NCBI GenBank assembly: GCA_033032175.1
Contig: CM065321.1
Location: 3,866,501-3,930,500 of the forward strand
Direction: 5' to 3'
Length of the DNA stretch: 64,000 nucleotides
Source of the DNA: Saturnia japonica
Lineage: Eukaryota > Arthropoda > Insecta > Lepidoptera > Saturniidae
Both the position numbers and the translations under genes were made by a program. Shown here piece by piece: positions 24,255 through 35,653 of this stretch (the stretch's first letter is position 1; each line of letters starts with the position of its first letter). The notes beneath the pieces were generated by a model that worked only from the letters and a program-made list of their open reading frames with translations, was not told the origin of the DNA and ran no database searches.

Positions 24255-24380
24255 AGTGACAAACAAGCATACGGCCGCCTGATTGTAAGCGGCTACCGTA
24301 CCCTCTATTTTACTAGTCAAGCTGCCCTGTGTAGATAATTTTCTCAGTACCCTTCCTCGTTGTGCTTGTAAGTACCGGTA
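24255..24380 (+). repeat. Dispersed repeat J fragment
   Basis: ACAAGCATACGGCCGCCTGA followed by TTGTAAGCGGCTACCGTA matches 24831 onward. Confidence 0.65.
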
Positions 24381-24825
24381 AATATAGTAGGTAGGTACTA
24401 TGATTATTACCAAGACTTATATAGACTCCAAAAATAATAATATATTAAAATAATGAAGGCAGTGAGATTACATCAGCGCAGCTGCGCAGTCTAGAGACGA
24501 CGAGGAAACACCGAAACAAAAAAGCACCAACGGAATATTTTATCACATAAATTGCACTTCGTTTTCCGTTCGCTAAACACGCGGCGCTCTCGAAAATACG
24601 ACCAAATTATTTGATACTTTATGTTTATGTTACAGGAAAGTTAAAGTGGTTTTAACTTAATATTTATATCAAAGTTGTGATTATAACGACTAAGAAAATA
24701 GTGATAAAAGTAAAGTAAAGTTCTAAATATGCAAAATTTATGTAAAACCAATATTTAAACAAATATTCAGGGAATCCACCTACTTCTTTGTAATAAGTTT
24801 AGCAACCTATTTTACACAACAGATG
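24380..24825. other. Intergenic, nothing recognised
   Basis: AT-rich with a short GC-rich piece near 24470-24600. No gene supported. Confidence 0.4.
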
Positions 24826-25200
24826 TGGAAAACAAGCATACGGCCCACTTGATCGTAAGCGGCTAGCTTAGCCTGTAGACACTATAATAGGTATCATTAG
24901 CGCGTTGCCCCTTATCTCATGGAACTCTGGAAGTCCTAATTACCCCAGGAACACAACATAAGGTAAATTGGCTGTGATCTTCTTTTGTGGAGGCATTTCA
25001 CTAGTAAGACTGTCCCAAATAGAGAGAAATCTTTAAAGAAATTTTCTTTGCCCCACCTCTCTTTGAACCCTCAAGAAGCTCTTGAAACCCTCACAGGAAC
25101 ATAACACTAGGTCATATGGTTGCGATCTTCTGTAAGATGGACGTATTTCACCAGCCGGGCTGCTGTAAGTAGAGGGAAATCTTCAAAGAAATTTATATAA
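24825..25200 (+). repeat. Dispersed repeat J with internal tandem duplication
   Basis: Head ACAAGCATACGGCCCACTTG, then two related halves. The first, about 24947-25045, runs AGGAACACAACATAAGGT, GTGATCTTCTTTTGTGG, AAATCTTTAAAGAAATT. The second, about 25097-25195, runs AGGAACATAACACTAGGT, GCGATCTTCTGTAAGATGG, AAATCTTCAAAGAAATT. Offset is about 150 bases. Confidence 0.7.
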
Positions 25201-26640
25201 AAAAAAAAATTCAAATATCCGTACCGAGACGAAATATATGAAGCTACTTTTGTTAAAGGTTTGAAGAATACATTTGAACTGTAATATTTATTTTGTTTTA
25301 GCTTCTAATGCAATTACGTATGAAATGGTAATTGTGCTTTGTTTAAATTCACTTATTTCATTACTAACTGCAAATATCTGCATTGCAAATGTAAATAAAT
25401 TATTGTAATCGACGATAGCAAAATAAATATAGACGTAAAAGAAGCGTGACAGTCGGCCTTTTATGCAGAGACCTATTTTAAATTCCCAAACACTTAAAAC
25501 GCGTAATGAAAATACTATGTTAGGAAGACAATGAACCCGCCTATTTTAAGAATCGTCCGAACTTAAATTTAAGTATGTTCTATCAGATTTTCGACGTAAA
25601 TAAGCTTACGTCCAATTCAGTCCAGATTCGTCTAAGAGCTGAATATTTTCAACGAGTTAAAAACCTAGTGACGCTATAGTAGTAACTGGCTACCATTGGC
25701 CAAGACCCACACATAATTGACGTGTGTATGATGAGTATAATTGGCAGTTATATCTTAAATACTTATATAATTATGCATAGCATATTAGCTGTTTAGCTAC
25801 CTTATTCCAAGCTGTGCTTAGTTTGGAACTAAATGGCCGTGATTGAATGAGTGTCTGTTTGTAATGTCAAAATAAATATATAAATGAATATGAAAATATA
25901 TATGATACCTATAACAAAACACCCATTTTAAAAAAATTTGTCTGTCTGTCTGTTTGTTCCGGGTAATCTTCGAAACGGTTGAACCGATTCTGAAGTGACT
26001 TTTATAGTAGTTTTGCTAGAAGAAAGGGAATGAATGATTTTTACACATTTTGTTTACTTTTTTATTGTAGATACCTATATAGTTAAGTAGATTTTAAATT
26101 TCTAAGAATTCTCCTTTAAGATACACTTTAGGAAAGCCACGATCAAACATAGAAAAAGAAAAAAGCGAGTCGTCTAGGTTGATTAACTTCGCCGTAAAAT
26201 CCCTGTTGACTTCCTCGGGCACGTTAATCCCAAACTGTGATTCAACACAAAATAGATAGGTACCTAACTAGATATTTTGTCTTTACGTTATCGTAAACGA
26301 ACTACTACTAATAGAAAAAAAAAACTTGACTGTATACTGAAAATAAAAATATTACTACCTCTTTCTCGGCTTATAGTCAACGTGGGACAGTTTCGTTTTA
26401 AATTTAAATGATAAAATTGAGGAACGTGCATAAAAGTAATACCTAACACAAAAGCGTTCGACTTTACGCCATACCACACGCGCGTTCACGTTTTGCAAGC
26501 CATTTGAATATATCGTGTGAAAATATGAAATACCTCGTCATATCTGCAGTATTCGCTAGTCTTTCGTGAGGTAACAACTTTTTATTTAGGTTTTTTTCAT
26601 TTTAACAGAAAACTGAAAACAAGAACAGAGGCTTTTTTAT
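25200..26640. other. Intergenic DNA with a partial repeat C
   Basis: 25900-26080 holds the repeat C end in inverted orientation (TTGTTCCGGGTAATCTTCG). Nothing else recognised. Confidence 0.45.
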
Positions 26641-26870
26641 AGCAGCTTGGCATATTGAAAAATCAACAATGTATCAGTGGTCATTACCGTCATACGTCAT
26701 AAATATCTCTTCACCTTACACTTAAAAGGTTCCGATGTCATAAGACATAGGGAACATATTGGCTGGGAGTTGGTTCCATAGTTTCAAGGTATGAAATATA
26801 AAAGATAGAGAACATATTTCCTCTAAAGCTTTCATCAATACTGCACTGACGAATACCTCGATAGAAACAG
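26640..26870 (-). pseudogene. LINE 3' end fragment
   Basis: The minus strand gives KLWNQLPANMFPMSYDIGTF, the terminal ORF2 block, then a stop. It matches 9375-9500. Confidence 0.6.
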
Positions 26871-26884
26871 CCAATAAATACAAT

Positions 26885-27450
26885 TTACCCAACTGCGAAA
26901 AGGAGGATTATGTTTTTACCCGACTGCGAAAAAGGAGGGTTATGTTTTTACCCGACTGCGAAAAAGGAGGGTAATGTTTTTCGAGCGTATGCATGTATGT
27001 ATGTCTATTTCTTTGGCACACTCTGTAGCCTAAACGGGTTGATGTATTTTAGCATACAAGGTGTCGTTAGATTCGTCTTAATTGTGGGAGTGACATAGGC
27101 TATATAGTATTTAAGTACAACGTCTGGGAATGAAATAAAAGGCAATTTATTAAAAGGTAAAAAAATTGTTGTGTTTTCGTTGCAGTGTGGTTTGTTTCCT
27201 TTTAATAATTTAGCTTGGTTGAGCATATGTATGTAATACTTATGTCTATTCCATTGGCACGGTCTGTAGCCTAAACGGCATGATGAATTTTAGCATTCAA
27301 GGTGTCATTAGATTCAACTTAATCATAGCAGTGACATAGGCTATATAATATTTAGATATAATGTCTGGGAAACAAATGAAAAGTAAAAATGGATTTTATA
27401 TTTGTCAATCGTTTTATTCAGGTCGGGTTTTGTTTCTTTCATAATATTAA
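26885..27450 (+). repeat. Dispersed repeat E, two tandem copies with a triplicated head
   Basis: A 31-32 base unit (ACCCGACTGCGAAAAAGGAG plus GGTTATGTTTTT) occurs three times at 26887, 26918 and 26950. Behind it are two related bodies of about 220-250 bases, 26982-27228 and 27229-27450; both contain CTGTAGCCTAAACGG, AGGTGTC, GTGACATAGGCTATAT and GTCTGGGAA. A third copy lies at 36539-36790. Confidence 0.75.
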
Positions 27451-27539
27451 ACTTGTTTAAACCATTTCCCGTTATTTTTATACATTATAACAACTGCTTT
27501 TAAGCAATTCTTAATTCATTTACTGTTTATTTTTATATC

Positions 27540-27910
27540 TCATAGTGAAAAGTTTTTAGTAGCCGACTGGGTGGGTCAAAATATTTAGGTCAGATCGGAT
27601 CGCGACTACCACAAACCAGATGTATCAACCGCTATAATTGCATGTTTAGGGGTCTCACGTTCCGGGATCAACCGGTGTATATTCAGTGAACAAAAGGGTT
27701 AGTAGGGATTTGTACCCGACTGGGTCGCGACTACCACACACATCGTAAGAAATCCATCACAAAAACTCTGTGCTTGTTTGTCGCGTTTCGGGATCACCCA
27801 GAGTATATCCAATGTGATATGCCTATGGTATTTAAACCGTCCATAGGCTACAGTAGTCGTTTACCATCAGCCACGCCGTACGCTTGTTTGCTACCTTTGT
27901 AGTATAAAAA
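27540..27910 (+). repeat. Dispersed repeat F, with a repeat J end
   Basis: Two related halves start with CGACTGGGTGGGTCAAA (27564) and CCGACTGGGTCGCGACTACC (27716), and both pass through a CGTTTCGGGATCA or CGTTCCGGGATCA motif. A copy of the second lies at 51480-51580. 27845-27905 is an inverted piece of repeat J. Confidence 0.6.
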
Positions 27911-28455
27911 ACCCTTTACTATGTGTAACGTCCAGGTTTATGTCATAAATACCGACCTGCCACGAGCTCCCTACGTATACGGCCGCTCTGCATTACGGTC
28001 GGGCTGCGAATGACTCTCTCGTAGGCGCTTGAGACGAAGTCAATACACTAAACTATGTTTAATTAATAATAATAAAAATTTATTTATATTTTTCAAAAAA
28101 ATTATTAGTATTATTATTACCTTTCTGGGGTAATTTCCTTTTGTAATAATCAAAAATTGTTTGGTATGTTTCTCTTATATTTTATAAAACCTGGTTCTGT
28201 TACCTACTCTCCAATATTCATTTTATAGTGTTAATAGTTCTTTTTGTTTTCTTTTTGCATAAAAATCTTATTTGGCTTGAATAACTGCAGTTAAATTTGT
28301 TATTAACCATATCGTAGTTTCACTTTGTTTGATAACCTATTGATTTAGACTTTTCCTATGGACCTTAATGCGACATCTCTGCTATAAGTTGATGAGGAGT
28401 TAGGTTTCCTATGGCTACCAGATGACACTAAAGCATGAAGCCAAGGTTTTTATAA
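27910..28455. other. Intergenic, nothing recognised
   Basis: AT-rich; no gene or named repeat. Confidence 0.4.
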
Positions 28456-28690
28456 TATCATTGAAGTAACAGAATACCAAATCTCGAACTCAATCAGACC
28501 TGTTGAAGATGCTCTCATTTATTTATCAATTATAAAAGAGCTGATAATCTTCAAACGGTTGAACAGATTTTCATGAATCATAACTAAAAATACTTGATCA
28601 AGTTACCCTTGCAAAAAAAAACTAGATCAAAATCTGTTCAGCCATTTGTGAGCTACGATGTCACAGACAGACACACAGATACACACGTTA
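28455..28690 (+). repeat. Dispersed repeat K (copy 2)
   Basis: Pairs with the inverted copy at 8280-8500. It ends in GACAGACAGACACACAGATA-like text, a common tail of short moth repeats. Confidence 0.7.
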
Positions 28691-28693
28691 AAT

Positions 28694-29620
28694 TTAAAAC
28701 ACCCCTCTTTTTGTGGTATAATATAGTCCAATACAACGGCAAACTTCGATGAATGATTTCTTCGGCACATCTACGTCGGCTACGTATGCCACCCAACGCT
28801 GAGCAAAAGTCTTTTTCTTCCCTACGGAAGGCACTGGCTTAAATATTACGACAGCCCACGACGTATTGGCGATTTTAAACGCCGAGAATTCAATAGTTGC
28901 ATATTTTCCCACATGCACTGCAACCACTAGAAAAAAAATTCTCAAGTATTCATGTTTCCTCATGATATTTCCCTTCACCATCAACCGAAAGTGTTATCAA
29001 GTTGAATGAATAAATTTGCAAGAATTCCGAAAAATTCTTGTGTAGGTACATGCCGGAATTAGAACCTGTGAATATCGAATTAATGTTTCGACGGTCTAAA
29101 CCACTCGACCACCAAGACTTTTATGAAGTTTCCCTTGAAGGAGTATATATGTGAAAAAAATAATCTGAAAGGTAACCATTAGCTTTCAATTATTAATTAT
29201 TCCTTAGTATATTAGGTTTCAGATTTACACTGGCTAAATTTCGGCAACTCGACGTCTATATTATGCACTGGTAGCTGACTTCAATCGTGCTAGCCAAGTT
29301 CTTTTAGAATGTCCACCACTCAGCAGTCTCCTAATATTGTTAAAGACTTTCAGATGAGTCCTCGATATACCAAGGTGCTTAACCTGGTACTGGCCCAGCT
29401 CTTTGTACTCTAAGAGTCTCGATATTTCTCTATTTTCCCTGCACGCTTGGTTGAAGACTTTCTGTGACATCCAAATTAAAGAGCTGTTTGTATAGGCTTC
29501 GGCAACCTTCTTTTGGAAATAACCTTGTGTTGTGGTACTGGGATGAGTAGGGTTTCTACAGTTCTTTGGGTTAGGGGGGTACAAAGTAGGTAACGCGCTA
29601 GTAATACCTATTTTATTCAT
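28694..29620 (-). other. Two open frames of unknown origin (96 and 119 codons)
   Basis: Minus frames at 28984-28694 and 29620-29261 stand out from the AT-rich surroundings by length and composition. The first has a hydrophobic N-terminal stretch (FFLVVAVHV) and a Lys-rich centre. The second is rich in Arg, Leu and Lys near its end. I recognise no domain, and both lie among repeats, so a decayed mobile element is as likely as a gene. Between them, 29040-29125 on the minus strand has a tRNA-like GGTGGTCGAGTGGTTTAGAC start, probably another SINE head. Confidence 0.3.
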
Positions 29621-30330
29621 ACCAGCTTACCGTATGCATGTTTGCCACATTTGTTGTATTTAAAAAAAAAACCTTTCTTTTATATGAATTTTACATATTT
29701 TCAAAAATAAAAAAACGATTATAATATTATTATATATTTTTATTTGTTGTAAACAGTCTTATAAACGAGCGATGAGTTTACATTTTTGAAATTATGTAAA
29801 CAATACTTCAATTTGGCGGAGTTACACCTAAGCGAATTTCGGTTACACAAACTATTTTTTTAATCCATAACTTTATTATCGTTGCTTCGTACACTTTACT
29901 TTTTTAACATAATAATTATTTTACAATAAATGTTACACCTTATTGTATTAATATTTACAGTAATTGAAACATTGTAATTGAATTACGTTTCCATTTTGTT
30001 TTTTCTTAAACCCTATTATTAAGATATTGCTTTTATCTAATGTTAGTTCATTATTTTGAAAAAGTATGTTTCTTGATTTATATTAATAAGGTGAGCTATA
30101 TTTTATTGGGCATATAAAATCGAATTAATAAACTTGGTGCGTGTTTATACTTATGTAAGTACTAGAGGTGGGCGGTTATGAATGATTAATATAATCGAGA
30201 TATACGATGATGAATTATTTACTTCAAAACATGCAATTATGAACAGATTTACATATTACAGAGGTGGTCGAATTATGAATGGATGAGTTAATTAAGATAA
30301 TTATGTACTTATTATTTTTGAAGTGAAATC
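29620..30330. other. AT-rich intergenic DNA
   Basis: A short inverted repeat J end at 29625-29680. Nothing else recognised. Confidence 0.4.
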
Positions 30331-30335
30331 TTCTT

Positions 30336-30805
30336 TAGCATCGTTGTGATTTGAAAGTCGATGAAACGAAAAGAAAAAGCGAAAGTTTGTTGTTGCCACG
30401 AAATAATGAATTTTATTACCTCACTTTTAAAAAGTCACGAAACAAAATCTTTTTAGACAACACTTATGATATTCTGTTACTGATTGATACTGTGTTAGAT
30501 TACAATGGATATTTCATTTTAAATTTTATTACCTCACTTTTAAAAAGTCACGAAACAAAATCTTTTAGACAACACTTATGACATTCGGTTACTGATTGAC
30601 ATTGTGTTAGATTACCATGGATATTTCAAATGTGCATTTTGAAAATGATATTGTGAATAATGATTGTGTGTACTTGTATATAAATTTTCATACACTTAAA
30701 ATTAGTGTGTATTTTATCACTTTTTGAATTAAAAAAAAACATAGATGTGAATGAAGGTTTCACTTCTAACACGTATGAATTGCACACATAATTTTTTATT
30801 TAAAA
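30336..30805 (+). repeat. Dispersed repeat G (copy 2) with internal 113-bp tandem duplication
   Basis: Bounds are as in 23785-24250. The block starting ATTTTATTACCTCAC occurs at 30410 and again at 30523, so 113 bases are doubled within the copy. Confidence 0.8.
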
Positions 30806-31315
30806 AAATACTCTTGCGGTCGTAATACTTAGTAAATGTATGAAATTAGTAACTCCTCATAATATTAACCTGATATTAGTAATTACTAATGGTTATAACC
30901 GAGATATCTTCGTAATCGAATGATTGCATTAGTATATCTCATAATCGCCCACCGCTGGTACTTACGCTCCATAAAAGTTATGTTATGTTATGTCACATTC
31001 GATGTTATGTTAGCAACCAAATTCATAGTGCAGCAAACCTTTAGTTATAATGTGCGCACGCAGCGTAAAAAATCACTCTTGGCTATATAAAGGATTTTAA
31101 AAGAAGTATAACTTGAAAAACCAATTATTACTAAACTTCTGTTGTAACTTTATTTCATTAAAATTTTTGTCGAGTTATTTTGTGCAAAAAATTAAGGTAA
31201 ATATTAGGTAAGATATTTTCTGACAATTATTATTCTATCTATATGTAATAAAAAAGTTAAATTGACAGAATTTATTAAATTCTCCTTTATTTTCATCTTT
31301 AAGCTTTTTTGGACT
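30805..31315. other. AT-rich intergenic DNA
   Basis: Nothing recognised. Confidence 0.4.
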
Positions 31316-31640
31316 TCATGTTTTAGGACGGAGGGTACACACTGTTTTTATTGTGTCGAGATTGAGGTTACTAGTTGAGGCTCCGGGGCCCAGCGCGTGC
31401 GGTTCTGATATGTCATGGAGAGGAGGAAATTGGGTTGAACAGCTCTTCAAAACGCTCGTCATAATACAGATGGTAGAACACACTCTTAGCGAGGCAATGT
31501 CTCTGCGCAGCTGAAGCGATTCAATATCGGAGGAGGTAAAACACAGGCCGGGAAATTTTTCCACAACTTCACGGTACTGCAGAGATATTAACTTATTTGT
31601 TCGTGACAAGATTGAATCATTCACAATGACCATTTATCTC
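31316..31640 (-). pseudogene. LINE ORF2 C-terminal fragment next to the 3' end of the DIP gene
   Basis: A 105-codon minus frame reads IVNDSILSR near the start, then LQLRRDIASLRV, then EPHALG, the order found in jockey-like ORF2 C-termini (a DP-LS block, then LRRD-ASL, then R-TRA). It aligns with 9525-9600. It lies 25 bases beyond the DIP poly(A) signal. Confidence 0.65.
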
Positions 31641-31664
31641 ATTGAAATGATCTTGTTACTTCAG

Positions 31665-31670
31665 TTTATT
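31665..31670 (-). promoter_or_regulatory. AATAAA poly(A) signal of the DIP gene
   Basis: AATAAA on the minus strand, 122 bases past the stop codon. A GT-rich stretch (TGGTCATTGTG) follows about 30 bases later, fitting a downstream cleavage element. This is the first canonical signal after the stop that I found. Confidence 0.55.
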
Positions 31671-31791
31671 ATACATTTAACTGGGTCTGAATATATTTAA
31701 TCATCTTAAAACAATTTCTTTAAAGATTTTTCCTCCAATAACTAACATCAGACTTAAAACAATATCTAAATTACATTTAAACATATTTACA

Positions 31792-31913
31792 TTAACAATT
31801 CCTACTTAAATACAAATTTAAACAATAAACATAACAAATCATTAAAAATAACATTTTCTTTCCTGGATCTAGTAGTAGATTTCTAGCGCCGCCTTTAGCC
31901 ACCTCGGTGAGAC
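31792..31913 (-). CDS. DIP/lachesin-like gene, last coding exon (hydrophobic C-terminal tail)
   Basis: The acceptor is a pyrimidine tract ending TTTTCCCTAG in minus sense, then 40 codons including TAA at 31794-31792. Residues 287-325 of the assembled partial protein: GLTEVAKGGARN, a short linker with LLLDPGKK, then a hydrophobic run MLFLMICYVYCLNLYL near the C-terminus. Small residues (GGA) followed by a spacer and a hydrophobic end fit a GPI-attachment signal, as expected for IgLON-like proteins; a transmembrane end is the alternative. The GGL-E-A-N pattern matches my memory of DIP C-termini. The exon joins the previous one in phase, completing a Gly codon. Confidence 0.75.
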
Positions 31914-32384
31914 CTAGGGAAAATAGAAAAACATTTTCAATGAACCACTCTGTGATCTATTTTAACATACCGTCTGTATTATTTGTTAACTGTTTTGGGC
32001 TTTAAAACTCTCCGGCCAACTCTCCAAAAAATAAACCTAATTCACTGTGGTATCTATTGGGAGGGTTTAAATCGCATTAAGATTATTTTTTTAATTATAA
32101 GTAACCAAAACCATAATGCTAGTGGTGTTAACTTTATCGAACTTTATAATCTATTGTTGATTTTCATCAGGTACATAATACGGGGTATTATTGTCAATAC
32201 AAGGTAGATTTTTTCTTTCAATTTTGTCACTCGACTGGCTATATATTCGGTACTAAGAAACAATTGGTATTCAAACGATCTGATATAATTCAATGCTTTA
32301 ACTAAACGATGACATGTAGCAACCATTAGTAACCTTACATAAAAAAATTCAGAAAAATAAATCAGAGTTGTAAAATTATCATAC
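31914..32384 (-). other. DIP intron (471 bp)
   Basis: Donor GTATGA, acceptor CCCTAG on the minus strand. AT-rich, no other content seen. Confidence 0.7.
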
Positions 32385-32441
32385 CTCCGGCGACGCTAAT
32401 TTGATTGTTGAAATCTTCCGAGTACGAATTCAGTTTTATCT
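32385..32441 (-). CDS. DIP/lachesin-like gene, short stalk exon
   Basis: A 57-base exon between TTTGTTTACAG and GTATGA in minus sense. With the split codons it encodes EIKLNSYSEDFNNQISVAG, the segment after Ig3 (residues 267-286). EIKL after the RLY end of Ig3 is usual in this family. Too short for any frame filter; both splice phases (1 and 1) fit the neighbours exactly. Confidence 0.8.
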
Positions 32442-33820
32442 CTGTAAACAAAAATGTGTAAAGTAAATTTTGTATTTGCATTTTATTGCGAGAAACGTCT
32501 TTGTTTCTTAAAATGACTTCTTTATGAGGTTATGAGAAATACTTAAGTGAATTTTTACTTGTTTCGAAATGGAGTGTTGTTGTTGAAATAATTAAACATT
32601 AGATAGAAACGCAAAGAACTTTTTCAGATGAATCAGCAGAGGACATTATTAGAAAACGTGATTGGCGAGATATTTAAAAAATCAATTGCTGTCCCGATTT
32701 GCCAGAACGGCCAAATAGTGAGAGAGAGGCAAGTGTAGCTCGGAACGATTGGACCTATGTAAAATAGAGCACCCAAATTCCAGCACATCTATTGCTTAGC
32801 GTTAAACGTGACAAATTACGATATTACCAAAAATTATACTTTACACCATGGTTTTGGATTAATCAACTAATATACCCAAACATTGGTCAGTTTAGGCCCT
32901 AAGAACGTCAAAATACTACTACCGGTTCGGAAAACATCCACGTTATCGACAACAAACAAGTTTCCCATTGTGTCCAATAATCTTAAATACAATACGGTAG
33001 TTGACAAATTTTGGAAAATTGTTTCAAACACTTTATATGATGACAATAATACCTATGAATATTTTTTCCATTAATAAACCATAAAAAGTGATTTAACAAC
33101 ACTTTTTAATGTAAATAAAAATACGCCATAAAAACGCTACATTATGGTCCCGTGACGTCACCATTCATTTTATATATTACTTTGTGTAATAATAGTGGCA
33201 AATCTGATTACTTACGCGAGAGTCTATTCATATTTCGTGAACGGTGACGTCATGTTTTCTAATCGGCGTTTCAAATCACGTGACTCTCAGAAAAATATAT
33301 TAATTTTCCAAAGGGAAAATTAAATAATTAAGAATTACTTTTTCCAGATTTGGATTGCTTTAGGCATTTTATCTATAGACCAATATTAATCAATAATTTA
33401 TTTTAATTTTTTTACATACAGACAACTCGCGGAAAGTCTTAGTACTTTTGTGTGTGACTATAATCAATTAGTACATTCTTATAATAGTATGTCAGCGACA
33501 ACAACGTGTGGGTAAAATAGTTGTATGAACTTTTAGGCTTTAAGCCAATAAATTTCTGTAGATGTAATTTGTTTAAAATTTTCACAATAACTCCAATATT
33601 ATATTAATTATAGTTTTATTGACTTTAAAACCGAATATCCGAACGGATCAATAAAAAAACTACACGTATCATACAATTTGCAGTAGGACTTAGAAAATGA
33701 GCCTGTGATACAAATTCAAATTTAAACCCCGAATTTCTTTAGATCTATTAATAAGAATTGAATGCACTTGCCGATAATACTAGTGAAGATAATATAAACA
33801 ATTGTATTAAGAAAACTTAC
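32442..33820 (-). other. DIP intron (1,379 bp)
   Basis: AT-rich. Contains two TGACGTCA palindromes (33153-33160, 33245-33252) within an inverted GGTGACGTCA arrangement, probably a remnant of a short element. No other feature. Confidence 0.6.
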
Positions 33821-33969
33821 CATATAGTCTAAGAGTGCCTTCACTTTTGCCTAAAGAGTTTGTACTTACACAATTGTAAGTACCGATATCATTTCTTGAA
33901 AACTGTCTGATTGTCAGCCACATAGACACTTTGTAGGACGTTTTCTCTTCTCTGATTGTGTATTTTGGA
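33821..33969 (-). CDS. DIP/lachesin-like gene, exon for second half of Ig3
   Basis: A 149-base exon between ATTACAG and GTAAGT in minus sense. It encodes residues 217-267, PKYTIREEK through SMWLTIRQF to DIGTYNCVSTNSLGKSEGT and LRLY. DIGTYNC is the DxGxYxC signature of the F strand of an Ig domain; its Cys pairs with the Cys of the KLKC motif in the exon at 36202. The NSLG and GTLRLYE text is typical of DIP and lachesin proteins. Phases 2 (in) and 1 (out). Confidence 0.92.
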
Positions 33970-34269
33970 CTGTAATTGATACTTAAATAAATATTCTTTA
34001 ACAGTATACTACTTTTACGAAAAGGATGTTATTTTAAGCATTCTCAGTTTAAAATGAAATTGTAATAATATTAATTATGTCGTTAGTTTAAAACAATTAA
34101 ATAAGACTTGTTCCAAAAAAATTATAAAGTTTTCTGTCAAACCACTTTTTTCAATTTAGGCTAATGTTAGGTATATTAACATTATAGAAAATCTAAAATT
34201 TCGTTATTATAACATCCTGCATATTATTTTTAAGTATAAATAAATCACAATAATCAAATATAAAAGTAA

Positions 34270-34510
34270 ATTTTTAACAACAACAAAAAAATACAACTTC
34301 AATGGTTCTGAGGAGTTTATCATCGAAGTTAAAGATCCAATGCCAATAAAACTAAAATGGGATCACCCATGAAGTATCCCCTTTCCAGCAAAAAAAGAAT
34401 CACCTAAATCGGATCCTAAACAAAGAACTTACGGCTGAACACCCGTTAGTAAATTGACATTCGAATTGAAAACCGTCTCTTTTTTAATGCATGTTTATGC
34501 AATTATGCGA
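34270..34510 (+). repeat. Dispersed repeat A (copy 3)
   Basis: CTTCAATGGTTCTGAGGAGT, AAGTTAAAGATCCAATGCCA, AAAATGGGATCACCC and ATCACCTAAATCGGATC in family order. Confidence 0.65.
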
Positions 34511-35392
34511 TAGTTTGCCATCTTTTTAGTATAAAAAAAATATTGTACGTATGTAACCTGTCCAAATATTCCTACATTATAGAATGTACGTAATCAAACA
34601 ACTGTCATGCTCGTTTTAAGAAACAAGAAACAGATTATTAAGAAACTGCGCCTCCTACTTTATCAGGTTGAATATCTATTCATCAAATGGCGTATCTAAT
34701 ATCAAAGAGTTTTAATCAACTTCTTAAATAAAACGTTTATTTTAAAATAATTGTCTATTTTTCGTCATACACGAGGAAAATATGTTTTAAAAGTAAGTTT
34801 GAATCATTGTTTTTAAAAAAAATTAAGGGAAGATATGGCGTTGCCACAAAATACACATTTAAGAAATAATATAAAGAGATGATAATATCTTTATATTAAG
34901 CAAAACAATTTAGTAAAGTGTACAACAATCCCAAATGGTAAATCGTTAATAGGTAAATTGGTTTCACATTCAAAAACCTCGTACAGGAAAGCAAGTCTGC
35001 GCAGACTTACAAATATATTATGTAAAATAATGTATAACCACCGTACTGGTGATATATAAAATGTGAAATGGAAAAGTGTAAGCACAACTTCGTAATCTAA
35101 ATTTTAAATAAACGATACAAGTAAATATTTATATTGCATTAAAATTTTTATTTTGATAAACTTGTGAATGATATTACTTCTTTTTTTGAATAAATATTAT
35201 CATTACATGCATTACATACTTCCTATATACAAAGAGGTCTGAATTTTTCTTCTTACAATTTTACCGTTTCACCACAATCTCACGTTAAGTTATGATAATA
35301 TGGGCGAAGATGATGACACAATAAGGGGAAATTCCACCAAACCAATTGATTTAACAATTTAAACACAATTTAAATACAGTTTAAATATAATT

Positions 35393-35653
35393 AACTGCCT
35401 CGTTAGCCTAGTGGTCGTTAGGGCGACTGCTATGAGCGAGGTCCTGGGTTCGAATCACAGGTCGAGCAAAGTGTTATTGGGTTTTTCCTATGAAATTCTC
35501 AGTAGCAGCTCAGAGTTTGATTTCGTGCCCGACTAATGGCAATAGGCTCGCCCCCTATTACATAGAACCTAAAAACAAACTCTGCGAATTGTGGGTGTAC
35601 TAGTACACCTCTGCCTAACCCTTTGGGGAATAAGGCGTAATGGTATGTAATGT
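35393..35653 (+). repeat. Complete tRNA-derived SINE with target-site duplication
   Basis: Head with RNA polymerase III boxes: A box around TTAGCCTAGTGGTC (35403-35416) and B box GGTTCGAATC (35448-35457). Then the body around GGGTTTTTCCTATGAAATTC and AATAGGCTCGCCCCCTATTA, and the end CCCTTTGGGGAATAAGGCGT. It is flanked by GTTTAAATATAATT (35379-35392) and GTTTAAATGTAATT (35654-35667), 13 of 14 equal, fitting LINE-driven insertion. This SINE type is common in moths by my recollection. The head is not a working tRNA gene, as the acceptor stem is not closed. Confidence 0.85.

Noticed and set aside
29040..29125. A minus-strand tRNA-like sequence
   Set aside because: The start resembles a tRNA-Ser or -Leu D-arm region, but no full cloverleaf is apparent; probably another SINE head.
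35396..35470. A tRNA gene with A and B boxes
   Set aside because: The body continues into a SINE with a target-site duplication, and the acceptor stem does not close, so it is a SINE head. The same holds for 62520-62595.
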